A program made the position numbers and the translations under genes. Of a stretch of DNA of 64,000 nucleotides, positions 1-9,662 are shown one piece after another. Origin of the DNA: Closterium sp. Naga37s-1 (taxonomy: Eukaryota > Streptophyta > Zygnematophyceae > Desmidiales > Closteriaceae); NCBI GenBank assembly GCA_947471745.1, contig CANJKZ010000008.1, positions 2,582,001 to 2,646,000 of the forward strand, in the 5' to 3' direction. Numbering within the stretch: the first letter of the stretch is position 1; each line of letters starts with the position of its first letter. The notes under the pieces were generated by a model. That model was not told the DNA's origin. It ran no database searches and was given only the letters and a program-made list of their open reading frames with translations.

Positions 1-1190
1 CATCAGGGACCTCCCCCTTGCTGCGCAAGGGGAAGACCGTGGTGTAACGCGTGTAGTCGTCGACGACCAGCAAGAAGTACCGCTCGTGGCCCTGTCCACG
101 GACGCGAGCTGGGCCCCACACGTCCAGGTGGAGAGTCTGCAGGGGAGCCTCTGTGGGAGGGAACGAGGAGGAGTGAGGAGCGGCGCGCTGCCGCCCCTCA
201 ACACAGGGAAGACAGGGAGGAGCAGGCGAGGGTGGTAGAGGAGGCAGAGTCTCTGGAAGTCCAAAAACAAGGAAACAGCGGTGCATGCTACGAAGGCGCT
301 GCACCGAGGGGTGACCAAGGCGGTGGTGCCAAAGGAGGGTCTGGTGCGACCGAGCGCGACACGAGCAGGGGGCCGCTAGCTGACCTGACGCAGACGCAGA
401 CGCAGCTACCTGAGGGGACACAGTGGTCAGTGTGTACAGACTCGAGCCAGGCTCACGGGTGAACGTGGCCAGGTGCCGACCAGTCCGGGAGCACGTACAG
501 TGTGTCACACGCTGACCTCCAGGGGTGAACTGGTCAACCCACACATCCTGTAGGTCAGCTCCACTCACCAAGTTCGTAGAGAACGAGGGGAGGTGAAGAC
601 CTGACAGGGAGCCAGACGGGACCGCCGGACACGGCAGGACCGTGGAGGAGTGCGCAAGGACTGGACCCCCAGAGGGGTCTGCCAGGGAGACTGCAACCGG
701 CCGACGGAGCGGCGTGAGTGTGGTGCTGTCGCGAAAGAAGGAGCGGGAAGCACCTGAGTCAAGTGTGAAGGTGTACACGGCCTCAGCAGGCGCAGTACCA
801 GAGAGAGCAGACTCACCAGCACCTGGAGCAGCAGCCTCACCAGTACCTAGAGCAGGAGACGCACTAGCACCTAGAGCAGCAGCCTCACCAGCACCTAGAG
901 CAGCAGGCTCTATACCTGGGTCAGGTGGTACGCACAGGGAACAGGCACGGTCAGCACTAGTAGGCAATGCATACATGGCAGTGAGAATAGCATCATAGTC
1001 AAGAGCAAATATATCTACTCTCTGTCCAAGCAGCTCCAGCCAGGTGGGGAGCTCAGCCTCGTCGCCAAACTCGGTACGCCAGGCGTCGCTCAGACGGGCG
1101 AAGCAGCGGGACTGTGTGAGACCAAGCGTCCCGCAAGCCTGACCGGTCCGATCACCTGTGCGAATGACGTACGGGCAGCGAACGGTACTC
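1..1190 (-). CDS. copia-L gag-pol, partial: zinc-binding motif, protease, start of integrase
   Basis: Reading the minus strand from about 1190 downwards gives a segment with CPYVIRTGDR and later cysteines, close to a C/H-rich motif in the complete element. It is followed by a retroviral-type aspartic protease site DSGA near 752-770, an HHRLGH-type GAG-pre-integrase motif near 305-330, and the LDVWGP/VVDDYTR start of the integrase core near 40-125. The frame is open in the stretches I translated (about 420-620 and the zinc motif). The product would be a Ty1/copia polyprotein made in the cytoplasm. It runs off the left edge, so total length is unknown. The N-terminal gag seen in the complete element was not found between this segment and the leader; the 1200-1600 stretch is simple repeats, so gag may be lost or too diverged to see. 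Confidence 0.7.
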
Positions 1191-1499
1191 AAAAACCCTC
1201 TACTCTGAGCGTACCACTCGTGAAGCTGCTGGGACGTAAGTGTCTCGCGTGGACGCCGCTGCAGCTGCAGCTGGCTACTGCCAGACGCTCCCAACTGACC
1301 AGCTCCAGGGCGACAGCTACGACGGCTACCGCCACAACCCCAACTAGCGTACCACTCACGAAGCTGCTAGGGCGGGAGAGACTCGCGTGGACGTCGCTGG
1401 AGCTGCATCTGGCCACCGCCAGTAGCAGCAGTAGCAGTAGCAGTAGCCTAGCAGTAGTAACAGAAGTAGCAGCAGTAGCAGCGAGGGCAGGGCAGGCGC

Positions 1500-1501
1500 G
1501 G

Positions 1502-1532
<31 letters not shown>

Positions 1533-1575
1533 ACAGGCAGGCAGGCAGGCTGGCAGCCAGGCAGGCAGGCAGATG
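1500..1575. repeat. CAGG tetranucleotide microsatellite
   Basis: A run of about 15 CAGG-type units with a few changes lies inside copia-L. Just left of it are AGCAGT-type triplet runs (1420-1470). Both sit between the coding part and the GC-rich leader. Predicted proteins on either strand here are low-complexity artefacts. Confidence 0.8.
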
Positions 1576-1619
1576 GCGCGGCAGCGTGCTAACAAGGCAG
1601 GTGCTCACCAGTGGCGGGA

Positions 1620-2225
1620 AGAGCAGGCGCTCGCCGGGCGAGGGGCGGCGACGCGGGTCCAGGGGCGGCGTCGCGGGGTCCAGGGGCGGCTGCACGGAGT
1701 CCAGGGGCGGCTGCACCAGGGGCGGCTGCTTCAGGGGCCAGGGGCGGCTGCTCTGGGTCCAGGGGCGGCTGCTCGAGGGTCCAGGGGCGGCTGCACCAGG
1801 GGCGGCTGATTCAGGGGCCGGGGGCGGCTGCTCTGGGTCCAGGGGCGGCTGCTCGAGGGTCCAGGGGCGGCTGCACCAGGGTCGGCTGCACCAGGGGCGG
1901 CTGCTTCAGGGGCCGGGGGCGGCTGCTCGAGGGTCCAGGGGCGGCTGCACCAGGGGCGGCTGCTGCAGGGGCCAGGGGCGGCTGCTCTGGGTCCAGGGGC
2001 GGCTGCTCCAGGGGCGGCTGCTTCAGGGGCCAGGGACGGCTGCTCTGGGTCCAGGGGCGGCTGCTCGAGGGTCCAGGGGCGGCTGCACCAGGGGCGGCTG
2101 CTTCAGGGGCCAGGGGCGGTTGCTCTGGGTCCAGGGGCGGCTGCACCAGGGGCGGCTGCTTCAGGGGCCAGGGGCGGTTGCTCTGGGTCCAGGGGCGGCT
2201 GCTCCAGGGGCGGCGTAGCTGGTAC
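1620..2225. repeat. GC-rich tandem repeat, copia-L leader part 1
   Basis: Imperfect tandem array built on CAGGGGCGGCTGC with longer composite periods (for example CTCTGGGTCCAGGGGCGGCTG recurring). It lies between the gag side and the LTR of copia-L, the place of the 5' leader in the RNA. Several frames stay open across it only because the units have few stop codons; I do not call a protein. Confidence 0.85.
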
Positions 2226-2289
2226 AGGGCAGTGCGCGGCAGCAGCACTGCAGCAGCAGTTCAGGCGCAGCAGCTTGAGTGCAGCAGTA

Positions 2290-2620
2290 ACACGGGCCGC
2301 GTGCGGGCCAGGCATGGGCTGTAAGGGCTGCGTGCGGGCCTGGCGCGGGCTGTACGAGCTGCGTGCGGGCCTGGCGCGGGCTGTACGGGCTGCGTGCGGG
2401 CCTGACGTGGGCTGTACGAGCTGCGCGACGGCCTGGCGCGGGCTGTACGGGCTTCGCGACGGGCCTACGCGGGCTGTACGGGCTTCGCGACGGGCCTACT
2501 CGGGCTGTACTGGCTGCGCGTGGGCCTGGCGTGGGCTGTACGGGCTGCGCGACGGCTTGGCGCGGGCTGTACGGGCTGTGCTCGGGCCTACGCGGATTGT
2601 ACGGGCTGCGCACGGCAGAA
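2290..2620. repeat. GC-rich tandem repeat, copia-L leader part 2
   Basis: A second, different array based on GGGCTGTACGGGCTGCG with longer periods of about 30-60 bp, next to the primer binding site. Together with the first array it makes the copia-L leader about 1 kb of satellite. Confidence 0.85.
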
Positions 2621-2727
2621 AAGGGCAGGGCAGCGCGAAACGCTGGGCAGGGCAGAAACTAACGGTCAGGCAGGTGAAAACGAATGTGATGGGCCCTTAA
2701 TTACGGTCCTAGGCTAGGACCGTCTTA

Positions 2728-2740
2728 GCTCTTAATACCA
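2728..2740 (-). promoter_or_regulatory. Primer binding site of copia-L
   Basis: On the minus strand TGGTATTAAGAGC follows the LTR terminal CA directly. It resembles the initiator-tRNA-Met primer site (TGGTATCAGAGC) with two changes, as expected for a plant copia element. Confidence 0.75.
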
Positions 2741-2875
2741 TGTTAGAATATTAGGAAGTGATGATGTCATTAAGTGAAGGGGGGGTACAAGAAGAATGTC
2801 GAGAGAAATATTGTACCCCCTAGTGCTAACCCCCATACAGCCTAGATAACCTAAACATGCATATATTGTTTGACA
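2741..2875 (-). repeat. LTR of copia-L (5' LTR in element orientation)
   Basis: 135-bp LTR with TGT...ACA ends. The inner end is fixed by the primer site; the outer end is taken at TGTTTGACA by the ACA rule. It shares scattered blocks (GGGTACAAG, TGTACCCC, TGCTA, TAGCCTA) with the LTRs of the element at 3624-10924, so it belongs to a related family. Confidence 0.7.
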
Positions 2876-2933
2876 TACACTGTCAGCCATACACTGTCAG
2901 GCATACACTGTCAGCCATACACTGTCAGGCAAG
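2874..2933. repeat. 14-bp tandem repeat CATACACTGTCAGS, about 4 copies
   Basis: Four near-identical units of CATACACTGTCAGC/G lie immediately outside the copia-L LTR end. The first unit touches the LTR end (TGACATACAC), so the array may have grown from the target site or LTR end. Confidence 0.85.
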
Positions 2934-2969
2934 CACCCTGGTGCTGGCTCAATGAGACGTTTTTTTGGT

Positions 2970-3510
2970 CGATTCCAAAATTGTGAGAGGCTTGCACTGG
3001 CTGCTGCTGCTGCTGTCGCAGATGCACGGATGCAGGCCCGTGAAACCAGCAACTTCATTTCTTTTCCCTTCTCTACATGACCTGCAGGTGCATGGCACAG
3101 TGGAGGAGCCCATTCACGAGTTGGCGTTTGAGGCGACTCAAGAGTCAACTTCTTGTCGTTGCATGAATTTCTTTGCTCGTTTCTCGTCTCTGCATGCCTG
3201 CAGGTGCACGGCACGGTGGAGGAGCCCATTCACGCCCTCGCGCGCTCCAAGGCCGCTGCTGCCCCCCTCGCCACCGCCCACGCTGCCGCCAGCCCGCTGT
3301 CCTGCCGGGACCGCGACTCGCTCACCCTCGCTGACGTCACCGCGCTCTTCCCCCAGGCCTGCCCTGCTGGAGAAGGCAGGGTGGTGGAGGAACGGGTGGT
3401 GGCGGTGGGGGGTGGAGAAGAGGGGGATGCGGGCAGGGAGGACCGTGAGAGGCTTGCTCTGGCTGCTGCTGCTGCCGCAAAAACACGGATGCAGAAACGG
3501 CCTGAGTGAC
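2970..3510 (+). pseudogene. SHPRH-like gene fragment: last exon with partial duplications
   Basis: The plus strand at about 3202-3507 encodes VHGTVEEPIHALARSKA, later DSLTLADVTALF, and ends RMQKRPE with a stop at 3507-3509. This matches the last exon of the minus-strand SHPRH-like gene (VQDTVEESIHGLNRSKA...DLNSLTLEDVSTLF, 41149-41303), the helicase C-terminal tail. Upstream are two partial repeats: 2979-3045 repeats the end of the exon (ERLALAAAAA...ARMQ), and 3085-3126 repeats the acceptor and first about 40 bp of the exon, cut off by a palindrome at 3127-3142. No helicase exons lie nearby; both sides are copia LTRs. Probably a dispersed remnant of a paralogue. A live C-terminal exon of a gene disrupted by the copia elements is the alternative. 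Confidence 0.65.
3127..3142. repeat. Palindrome between duplicated exon starts (locus 1)
   Basis: TTTGAGGCGACTCAAG, a one-mismatch version of TTTTGAGTCGACTCAAAA. It directly follows a truncated copy of the exon start (CTGCAGGTGCATGGCACAGT...) and precedes intron-like sequence plus the full exon. Confidence 0.7.
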
Positions 3511-3623
3511 AAGAATGTGTACTGTGGTAGCTCTACTCCCGTGTTTGGGGGCTGCGGGGAGCGCTGTCGCCTCCTGCCACAGCGAGGTTACATGGTGTCA
3601 GCGGTGGGGCACCATGTGCAATC

Positions 3624-3749
3624 TGTGAAAATGAACGAGGAATGAAATGACTAAGGGAAAGTTGGGTACAAGTACAAACCCTAGAAAGCTGTACCCCATA
3701 TGTGCTACCCCACTATAGCCTACAGCAGCTAAGTCATATAAATCTGACA
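3624..3749 (-). repeat. 3' LTR of copia-M
   Basis: 126 bp, TGTGAAAATG...ATCTGACA. The end is set by the CAATC target duplication rather than by the longest match, since the next bases CA also match by chance. Confidence 0.93.
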
Positions 3750-3776
3750 CACCCCCATAGGCAAAGTGGGGGAGGA
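3750..3776 (-). promoter_or_regulatory. Polypurine tract of copia-M
   Basis: On the minus strand a purine-rich block, CCTCCCCCAC followed by TATGGGGGTG, abuts the 3' LTR. It is the expected site of plus-strand cDNA priming. Confidence 0.6.
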
Positions 3777-3956
3777 CAAGGGGTCACAAGACCAGTCAAG
3801 CAAAGCAAAGCAAGCTCAGGGTGGATCACAAAGTCACCACACATTCCGAGCACAAGTTCAAGGCCACAAGGCCAGTTCACATGCAGGATTACATATATAT
3901 ATAAGGCTAAACAAGCAAGAGCAGGTGTATATATACATGTAACAGTACAAACAAGG

Positions 3957-6900
3957 TCAAGGGGTGAGCAAGTGAGGCAAGGTAGGCACAAGTCCCACCT
4001 GAGTACAGAAGCGCTGATGATCACAAGGCGCAAGTGCCTTGGTGAAGATATCAGCAGTGTTGGCCTGAGAGGCCACGTACGCAAGGCGTAGCTGACCACG
4101 CTGCTGTAGCTCACGAGCAAGGAAGTAGCGAAGAGCAATGTGCTTCGTTCTGTGCTCCAGTCTCTGCTCCCGACACAAGGCCAGCATGGCCTTGTTGTCT
4201 ACGTACAGCACTGGAGGAGAACGAGGCGGCTCTCCGAGGTCAGTCAGCAGGTAGGTGAGCCAGCGAAGCTCCTGTGCAGCCATGGCCCCTGCGTAGATCT
4301 CAGCCTCACAACTGGAGCCGAGAACAGAAGACGAGCGGGTAGCCCGCCACGAGACAGAGCCGGAACCAAGGCTGAAGGTGTAACCCTGTGACGACCGCTG
4401 CGTAGCCTGGTCGTCAGCCCAAGAAGCGTCTGCGTGCCCAGTGAGGACCACTGGACTCTGCCCTCCAAGCACAAGCCCCATGCCCGACGTACTGCACAAG
4501 TAGCGCAACACCCTCTTCGCTGCAGCCATGTGCTCCGGTCTGTGTCTCCCAGGAGCAACATAGCGTGCGAGAATGCTAAGAGGGTATGCAAGGTCAGGTC
4601 GAGTGCAGGTCATCAGGTACATTAGGCAGCCAACAAGCTCTGGGTACGGGCCACTCGACTCTACGGACTCATCCGAAGGCAGAGCTGAGAGCGAGTGGCG
4701 AGTAGGCAGAGGAGTGGCCTGAGGCGAGGAGTACGTGAAGCCGAAGCGCTGAAGGACCTGCTGCACCATGTGTGACTGAGTCAGGGTAATGGTGCGGCGT
4801 GCTCTGTCCCGGGTGATCTGCAAGCCAAGGTAGCTGCGCAGTTCACCCAGGTCTGTGCACGTGTGTCTCTTCTGCAGCTCGGACTTCACGTGGGCGAGTC
4901 CAGCAGTGTCAGCTGTGGCAAAGACCAAGTCGTCGACGTACACGAGGATGTAGAACGGCGGCAAAGAAGTGTCGGTGCACAGAAACAGCGACGGGTCGGC
5001 AGTAGAGGGAGCAAACCCAAGAGCCGCAAGCGTAGTCCTCAGTGTGTCGTGCCACTCACGCGGTGCCTGGCGCAGACCGTAGACTGGCCGCCGGAGGCTC
5101 CACTGGGTGCCAGGAGGAAAAGTCCCAGTGAAGCCAAGTGGGCGGCGCAGCCAGATCTCCTCGTGCAGGCTGCCCTGCAAGAAAGCAGTGCTGAAGTCAA
5201 GAGAGTGTAGCTCGTAGTCACGGTGAGCAGCTATGTGCAGCAGTACCCGAAGAGTGGTCATCTTCGGGGTGGGAGAGAAGGTCTGAAAGTAGTCAACTCC
5301 CTGCCGCTGACTGAAGCCACAAGCCACGTAACGCGCCTTGAAGACAGGCGGAGAACCCGGCGGCCGCTTCACCCTGAAAATCCACATGCCACTGACGATG
5401 TTCGCCCCAGGCGGGGGAACCTCGTCAACGTAGGTGCCTGTGGACTTCCAGGAAGCCATCTCTGCGTCCATAGCTGCCTGCCACTGAGAGGAGTAGGGAC
5501 CCTCTATCGCCTCCGCGTAAGAGCGCGGAGTCGGGATGTCAAGTGCATCCGGGTCTCCCTCAGGGGTAAGCAGTACGGACACGAGATGAGGTGAAGCAGC
5601 AGCCAAACACTGGAACTCCTCCTGTCTGTCCTCAAGGACGTCCGTGCCAAGGGCACACTCACCCCCGACGGACGGAGGACAGACAGACTCAGACCCAGCA
5701 ACAAGACTAGCAGCGTAGTCTAGACGACAGCGAGCAGCAAAGTCGACGAGCTCAGCAACTAGGGCAGACGCAGCAGTGGACTCAAAGGAAGGGTCAGTGA
5801 CAACAGTAGCAAGGAGACGCGTGACAGTCGGACTGGCAGCACGAAGGGAGTCCGACTCCGGGTCAGCAAGAGCAGGAAGAGAGGACTCAGGAGGAGAAGG
5901 CAAAGGGGCACGCAGAGGAGCAGTGGACGGACGGAGAGACATCCGGTGCGTGCCGGGCACAGGGGGAGGACGCTGACGTGAACCACGACCACTAGCGCGA
6001 GCAGCACGGATAGGCGACGCAGGACGAGACGCAGGCTCACGACGCTCAGCAAGACCTCCAGTAGGACCAGTGTAGGGAGAAGGAGCAGGCAGTGGGGAGG
6101 CCGGCTTTAACTGTAACTGTGACGGGACAGGCTGTGGACACTCTAAGGGAGGAGGAGGACCAGTAGAAGGCGGGAGACCAAGAACCTGCTCAAGAAGCGG
6201 AACGAAGTACGGCCGAGGCCGCGCAGCGACTCCAGACACAGCAGGGACAGCACCAGTACCCCCAGTGGTAGCACCACCGCCAGCAGCACCTCCAGCTCCA
6301 GTACCCCCAGCAGCTCCAGTAGCTCCAGGACCTCCAGCAGCACCAGTAGCACCCCCAGCAGGACCGCCTCCAGTACCGCCAGCAGTACCCTCAGCGCCAA
6401 CACCCTCAGCAGCTCCAGCTCCAGTAGTACCCGCAGGCCCAGCAGCTCCAGTACTCCCAGTACGAGCACCTCCGGGACCCGTGGCACCAGCACCCTCAGC
6501 AGCCGAAGAACCTCCAGCTCCAGCAGCACGCCTCCAGCGCCGGGCAAACCACTCACGCACCTCCTGTGGAGAGAGTGGCTCCCGTCTAGACGGAGCACCC
6601 AGAGAACCTCCAGGCCCAGCACCGCCAGACGCCACACGAGCAGGCCCAGCTCCCTCAGGCTCCGCACCCCCAGGCCCAGCACCTCCAGGCGTAGCACCCC
6701 CAGGCTCAGCACCCCCAGTCGTAGCACCCCCAGGCTCAGCACCCCCAGACTCAGCACCCCCAGGCTCAGCACCCCCAGTCGTAGCACCCGCAGGCTCAGC
6801 ACCCCCAGGCTCAGCACCCCCAGGCGTAGCACCCACACGCTCAGCACCCCCAGAGTCAGCACCCCCAGGCTCAGCACCCCCAGCAGCACCAGAGTCACCA

Positions 6901-9662
6901 GCGACCTCCACAGGCTCGACTGCGTCTACCTGGGACACACCTGAAGGGGCAGGACCCTGAGGGGGAAGGGGGTCTACCGGGGGGGGACCTGGCACAAGGA
7001 AGAGCGGAGGCGGGGGGAGGGACGGAGTGCGGTAGGGGAAGAGACGGTAGTAGGGGACCGACTCGTCAAACGTGACGTCCTGGGAGGACAGAACACGGCG
7101 AGAGGTGGGGTGGTAGAACTGCCACCCTGGCGCGTCAGGGGGGAAGCCAAGGAAGACGCAGGGAGCAGCACGAGGGGACAGCTTGTCCGCAGACAAGTCG
7201 CGGACAAACGCCCGAGATCCCCAGACACGGAACGCAGACGCATCGCCAACCTTCCCCGTCCACAGCAAAGCTGGGGAGGTCTCCGGCATGGAGACCCTGG
7301 GCTGAAGGTTGATCTGATGCGCCGCGTACCGAACCGCAAACGGCCACAGAAAATGGGGGGCAGCCGCATGCATCATGGACGTACGGGCGACGTCCATGAC
7401 CATGCCAATGCGGCGCTTAGCAATCCCATTTTTCTGCGGAGAGTCCGGAAGCGTGAAGGTCTGGCGGATGCCTCGTGCACGACAGTAGGCTCGCAGAAGG
7501 CCAGAGGAGAACTCTCCGCCTCTGTCAGAGTGCAGACGCAGAACAGGAAAGTCCGAGCCGAAACTCTCTCTGAGCTGGAGACGAGCTGCGCGGATCCAGT
7601 CGATCAACACCTCAGTGACATCACCCTTGCTGCGCAAGGGGAAGACTGTGGTGTAACGCGAGTAGTCGTCAACCACCAGCAGGAAGTAGCGCTCGTGACC
7701 CTGTCCACGGACGCGGGCCGGGCCCCACACGTCCATGTGAAGCGTCTGCAGCGGGGCCTCTGTCGGAGGAAACTGGGAGGAGTGAGGGGCAGCACGCTGC
7801 CGCCCCTCGACACAGGGGACGCAGGTAGGGGCAGGCCCCGGAGGAAGAGGAGGGAGGGACCGGGGAAGACCAGAGACAAGGACACGGGAGGCCATGCCTC
7901 GGAGACGAGGCAGGGAGGGGTGACCAAGGCGGTGGTGCCAGAGGAGAGTCTCGTGAGACAGGAGGCGACACGAGCAGGGGGCAGACTCAGGACCAGACCT
8001 GGACGCTGCAGCAAACACCTGACCCGACGCAGCTACCTGACCAGACGCAGTGACTGGAGGAGACTCAGTGGTCAGTGTGTACAGGCTCGACCCCGGCCGA
8101 CGTGTAAACGTGGCCAAGTGTCGGCCCGTCCGAGCGTCCGTGCAGTGGGTCACACGCTGGCTCGCAGGAGTGAACTGGTGAACCCCCGCATCCTGTAGGT
8201 CAGCACCACTCACCAAGTTCGTAGAGAACGAGGGGAGGTAAAGACCAGACAGGGTGCCAGAGGGGGCCGCCGGACACGGGAGGACAGTGGAGAAGTGAGC
8301 AAGGACAGGACCCCCAGAGGGGTCTGCCAGAGAGACTGCAACTGGCCGACCAAGCGGCGTGAGTGTGGTGCGGTCTCGAAAGAAGGAGCGAGAAGCCCCC
8401 GAGTCAAGAGTGAAGGTGTGGGAGGCCGGAGCCGACGCAGTACCTGAGAGAGCAGACTCACCAGCACCTAAGGAAGCAGACGCACTGGCACCTAGAGCAG
8501 CAGCCTCGCTAGCACCTAGAGCAGCAGCCTCACCAGTACCTAGAGCAGCAGTCCCAATGCCCGGGTCGGGCGGAAAACACCCGTAACAGTCACTCTCATC
8601 ACTAATAGTCACAGCATACATGGCAGCAAGAATAGCATCAAAGTCAAGGTCAAAGATAGCTACTCCCGTCCTAGACAGCTCGCCCCAGCGAGGGATCTCA
8701 GTGGCCTCAGGGAACTGGTGACGCCAAGCGTCCGTCAGGCGGCCAAAGCAGCGCTGGGTGGAGTGCGCACCCCCGCACGGCTCACCCGCGCGGTCGCCGG
8801 TGCGTAGGACGTAGGTGCACGGACCAGTACCCCCACCCCGCTGGCGTGCAGCGTACCACTCACGAAGCTGCTGAGGGGGGGGGATCTCACGAGTGCGCTG
8901 CTGCTGCTGCTGCTGCTGGCGCTGACCACCACCGGAGCCGACCCTCTGCGCAGCGCCACCCCGACCAGCTCCACCTCCTCCGCCGCCGCCTCCTCCACCG
9001 CCGCCACCTCCGCCACCTCCGCTCCCACCGCCACCGCCGCCGCCGCCTCCGCCTCCACTGCCGCCACCGACGCCCCCACCTCCGCCACCACCCCCACCGC
9101 CACCCCCACCCCCTCCGCCGCCTCCACCGCCGCCTCCACCGCCCCCGCTAGCTCCTCCAGCGCCCCTGCCCCCCTTGCCCTTGCCAGTGCGGCGTCTCCC
9201 GCTAGGGGCAGACGCCGCACCGACCGACTCAAGACCAACGAGGTCGGCCGCAGCAGCAGAGGCAACAGAGGGCAAGAGAGGAGAGGGGGAGCACCCCTCA
9301 AAGACAGGGGCACGAGGGTCACCACGAGAGGCTCCTACAGCGACTATGCTCTTCTCTGCTGCTAGGAGGCGCTCCTCGAGGAGGTCAACGGTGAGGGTGG
9401 TGGGGCAAACAGAGAGAAAGTGGTCCCTGACCGGGCGAAGGGTGTCAGGGAGCCGGGTGACTACGTAGTAGAGGGTGATGTACATAGGGGGGGGGGTTCT
9501 TGGCGCAGAACTCAGGAGGAAGGGCAGCGCGGTAGCGAGTGTCACTAGTGCGCAGGTGCGTAATGAGGTCAGCGACTGTGGGAAAAGCGACGAGGTCAGG
9601 GAAGAGGTACGGCAGGATGAGGCGGCTAAGTGCAGGAGTGGCAGGGGAAGAGTAGCGTGCAA
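3957..9662 (-). CDS. copia-M gag-pol polyprotein (Ty1/copia)
   Basis: Open frame of 1901 codons; homology starts at about 9483 (MYITLYYVV...), the gag end. Landmarks (approximate residues): Gly-rich linker 166-235, C/H motif CTYVLRTGDR...C..H..C near 280-310, protease LDSGAS near 420, GAG-pre-integrase HHRLGH near 578, integrase MDVWGP near 640 with LHSDRGGEF near 709, Gly/Ala/Pro-rich repeats (GGAEPGGA) 920-1020 between integrase and reverse transcriptase, reverse transcriptase with YVDDL near 1575, and RNase H with DASWAD, YVDNKA near 1818 and DIFTKAL near the end. Integrase before reverse transcriptase marks Ty1/copia. The catalytic motifs look intact. It is in a different frame from the gag start at 9957. 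The polyprotein would be processed in cytoplasmic virus-like particles and the cDNA integrated in the nucleus. Confidence 0.95.
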   Translation of the reverse strand: MHATLPLPLLHLAASSCRTSSLTSSLFPQSLTSLRTCALVTLATALPFLLSSAPRTPPPMYITLYYVVTRLPDTLRPVRDHFLSVCPTTLTVDLLEERLLAAEKSIVAVGASRGDPRAPVFEGCSPSPLLPSVASAAAADLVGLESVGAASAPSGRRRTGKGKGGRGAGGASGGGGGGGGGGGGGGGGGGGGGGGGGVGGGSGGGGGGGGGGGSGGGGGGGGGGGGGGGGGAGRGGAAQRVGSGGGQRQQQQQQQRTREIPPPQQLREWYAARQRGGGTGPCTYVLRTGDRAGEPCGGAHSTQRCFGRLTDAWRHQFPEATEIPRWGELSRTGVAIFDLDFDAILAAMYAVTISDESDCYGCFPPDPGIGTAALGTGEAAALGASEAAALGASASASLGAGESALSGTASAPASHTFTLDSGASRSFFRDRTTLTPLGRPVAVSLADPSGGPVLAHFSTVLPCPAAPSGTLSGLYLPSFSTNLVSGADLQDAGVHQFTPASQRVTHCTDARTGRHLATFTRRPGSSLYTLTTESPPVTASGQVAASGQVFAAASRSGPESAPCSCRLLSHETLLWHHRLGHPSLPRLRGMASRVLVSGLPRSLPPLPPGPAPTCVPCVEGRQRAAPHSSQFPPTEAPLQTLHMDVWGPARVRGQGHERYFLLVVDDYSRYTTVFPLRSKGDVTEVLIDWIRAARLQLRESFGSDFPVLRLHSDRGGEFSSGLLRAYCRARGIRQTFTLPDSPQKNGIAKRRIGMVMDVARTSMMHAAAPHFLWPFAVRYAAHQINLQPRVSMPETSPALLWTGKVGDASAFRVWGSRAFVRDLSADKLSPRAAPCVFLGFPPDAPGWQFYHPTSRRVLSSQDVTFDESVPYYRLFPYRTPSLPPPPLFLVPGPPPVDPLPPQGPAPSGVSQVDAVEPVEVAGDSGAAGGAEPGGADSGGAERVGATPGGAEPGGAEPAGATTGGAEPGGAESGGAEPGGATTGGAEPGGATPGGAGPGGAEPEGAGPARVASGGAGPGGSLGAPSRREPLSPQEVREWFARRWRRAAGAGGSSAAEGAGATGPGGARTGSTGAAGPAGTTGAGAAEGVGAEGTAGGTGGGPAGGATGAAGGPGATGAAGGTGAGGAAGGGATTGGTGAVPAVSGVAARPRPYFVPLLEQVLGLPPSTGPPPPLECPQPVPSQLQLKPASPLPAPSPYTGPTGGLAERREPASRPASPIRAARASGRGSRQRPPPVPGTHRMSLRPSTAPLRAPLPSPPESSLPALADPESDSLRAASPTVTRLLATVVTDPSFESTAASALVAELVDFAARCRLDYAASLVAGSESVCPPSVGGECALGTDVLEDRQEEFQCLAAASPHLVSVLLTPEGDPDALDIPTPRSYAEAIEGPYSSQWQAAMDAEMASWKSTGTYVDEVPPPGANIVSGMWIFRVKRPPGSPPVFKARYVACGFSQRQGVDYFQTFSPTPKMTTLRVLLHIAAHRDYELHSLDFSTAFLQGSLHEEIWLRRPLGFTGTFPPGTQWSLRRPVYGLRQAPREWHDTLRTTLAALGFAPSTADPSLFLCTDTSLPPFYILVYVDDLVFATADTAGLAHVKSELQKRHTCTDLGELRSYLGLQITRDRARRTITLTQSHMVQQVLQRFGFTYSSPQATPLPTRHSLSALPSDESVESSGPYPELVGCLMYLMTCTRPDLAYPLSILARYVAPGRHRPEHMAAAKRVLRYLCSTSGMGLVLGGQSPVVLTGHADASWADDQATQRSSQGYTFSLGSGSVSWRATRSSSVLGSSCEAEIYAGAMAAQELRWLTYLLTDLGEPPRSPPVLYVDNKAMLALCREQRLEHRTKHIALRYFLARELQQRGQLRLAYVASQANTADIFTKALAPCDHQRFCTQVGLVPTLPHLLTP
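8950..9165 (-). repeat. Glycine-codon repeat in copia-M gag
   Basis: CCACCGCCGCC-type triplets on the plus strand, read as an almost pure glycine tract on the coding strand. It links gag to the C/H-rich segment. Confidence 0.85.

Larger units (their letters stand above)
1..2875 (-). mobile_element. Ty1/copia retrotransposon copia-L, partial (left edge)
   Basis: Minus-strand LTR retrotransposon cut by the left edge of the window. Read from right to left it has an LTR (2741-2875), a primer binding site directly next to it, a long GC-rich tandem-repeat leader (about 1620-2640), and then coding sequence for a gag zinc-knuckle-like segment, protease, GAG-pre-integrase domain and the start of integrase. 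The coding part is clearly related to the complete element at 3624-10924. Reverse transcriptase, RNase H and the 3' LTR would lie outside the window, so age and target duplication cannot be judged. Confidence 0.85.

Noticed and set aside
1220-2324. Open frames of 230-330 codons rich in Gly/Arg/Ala over the copia-L leader
   Set aside because: Repeat-derived; the coding strand of the element is the opposite one, and the region corresponds to the untranslated leader.
3748-3751. LTR of copia-M ending at CACA (128 bp)
   Set aside because: Both copies happen to be followed by CA; the perfect CAATC target duplication fits only if the LTR ends at GACA (126 bp).
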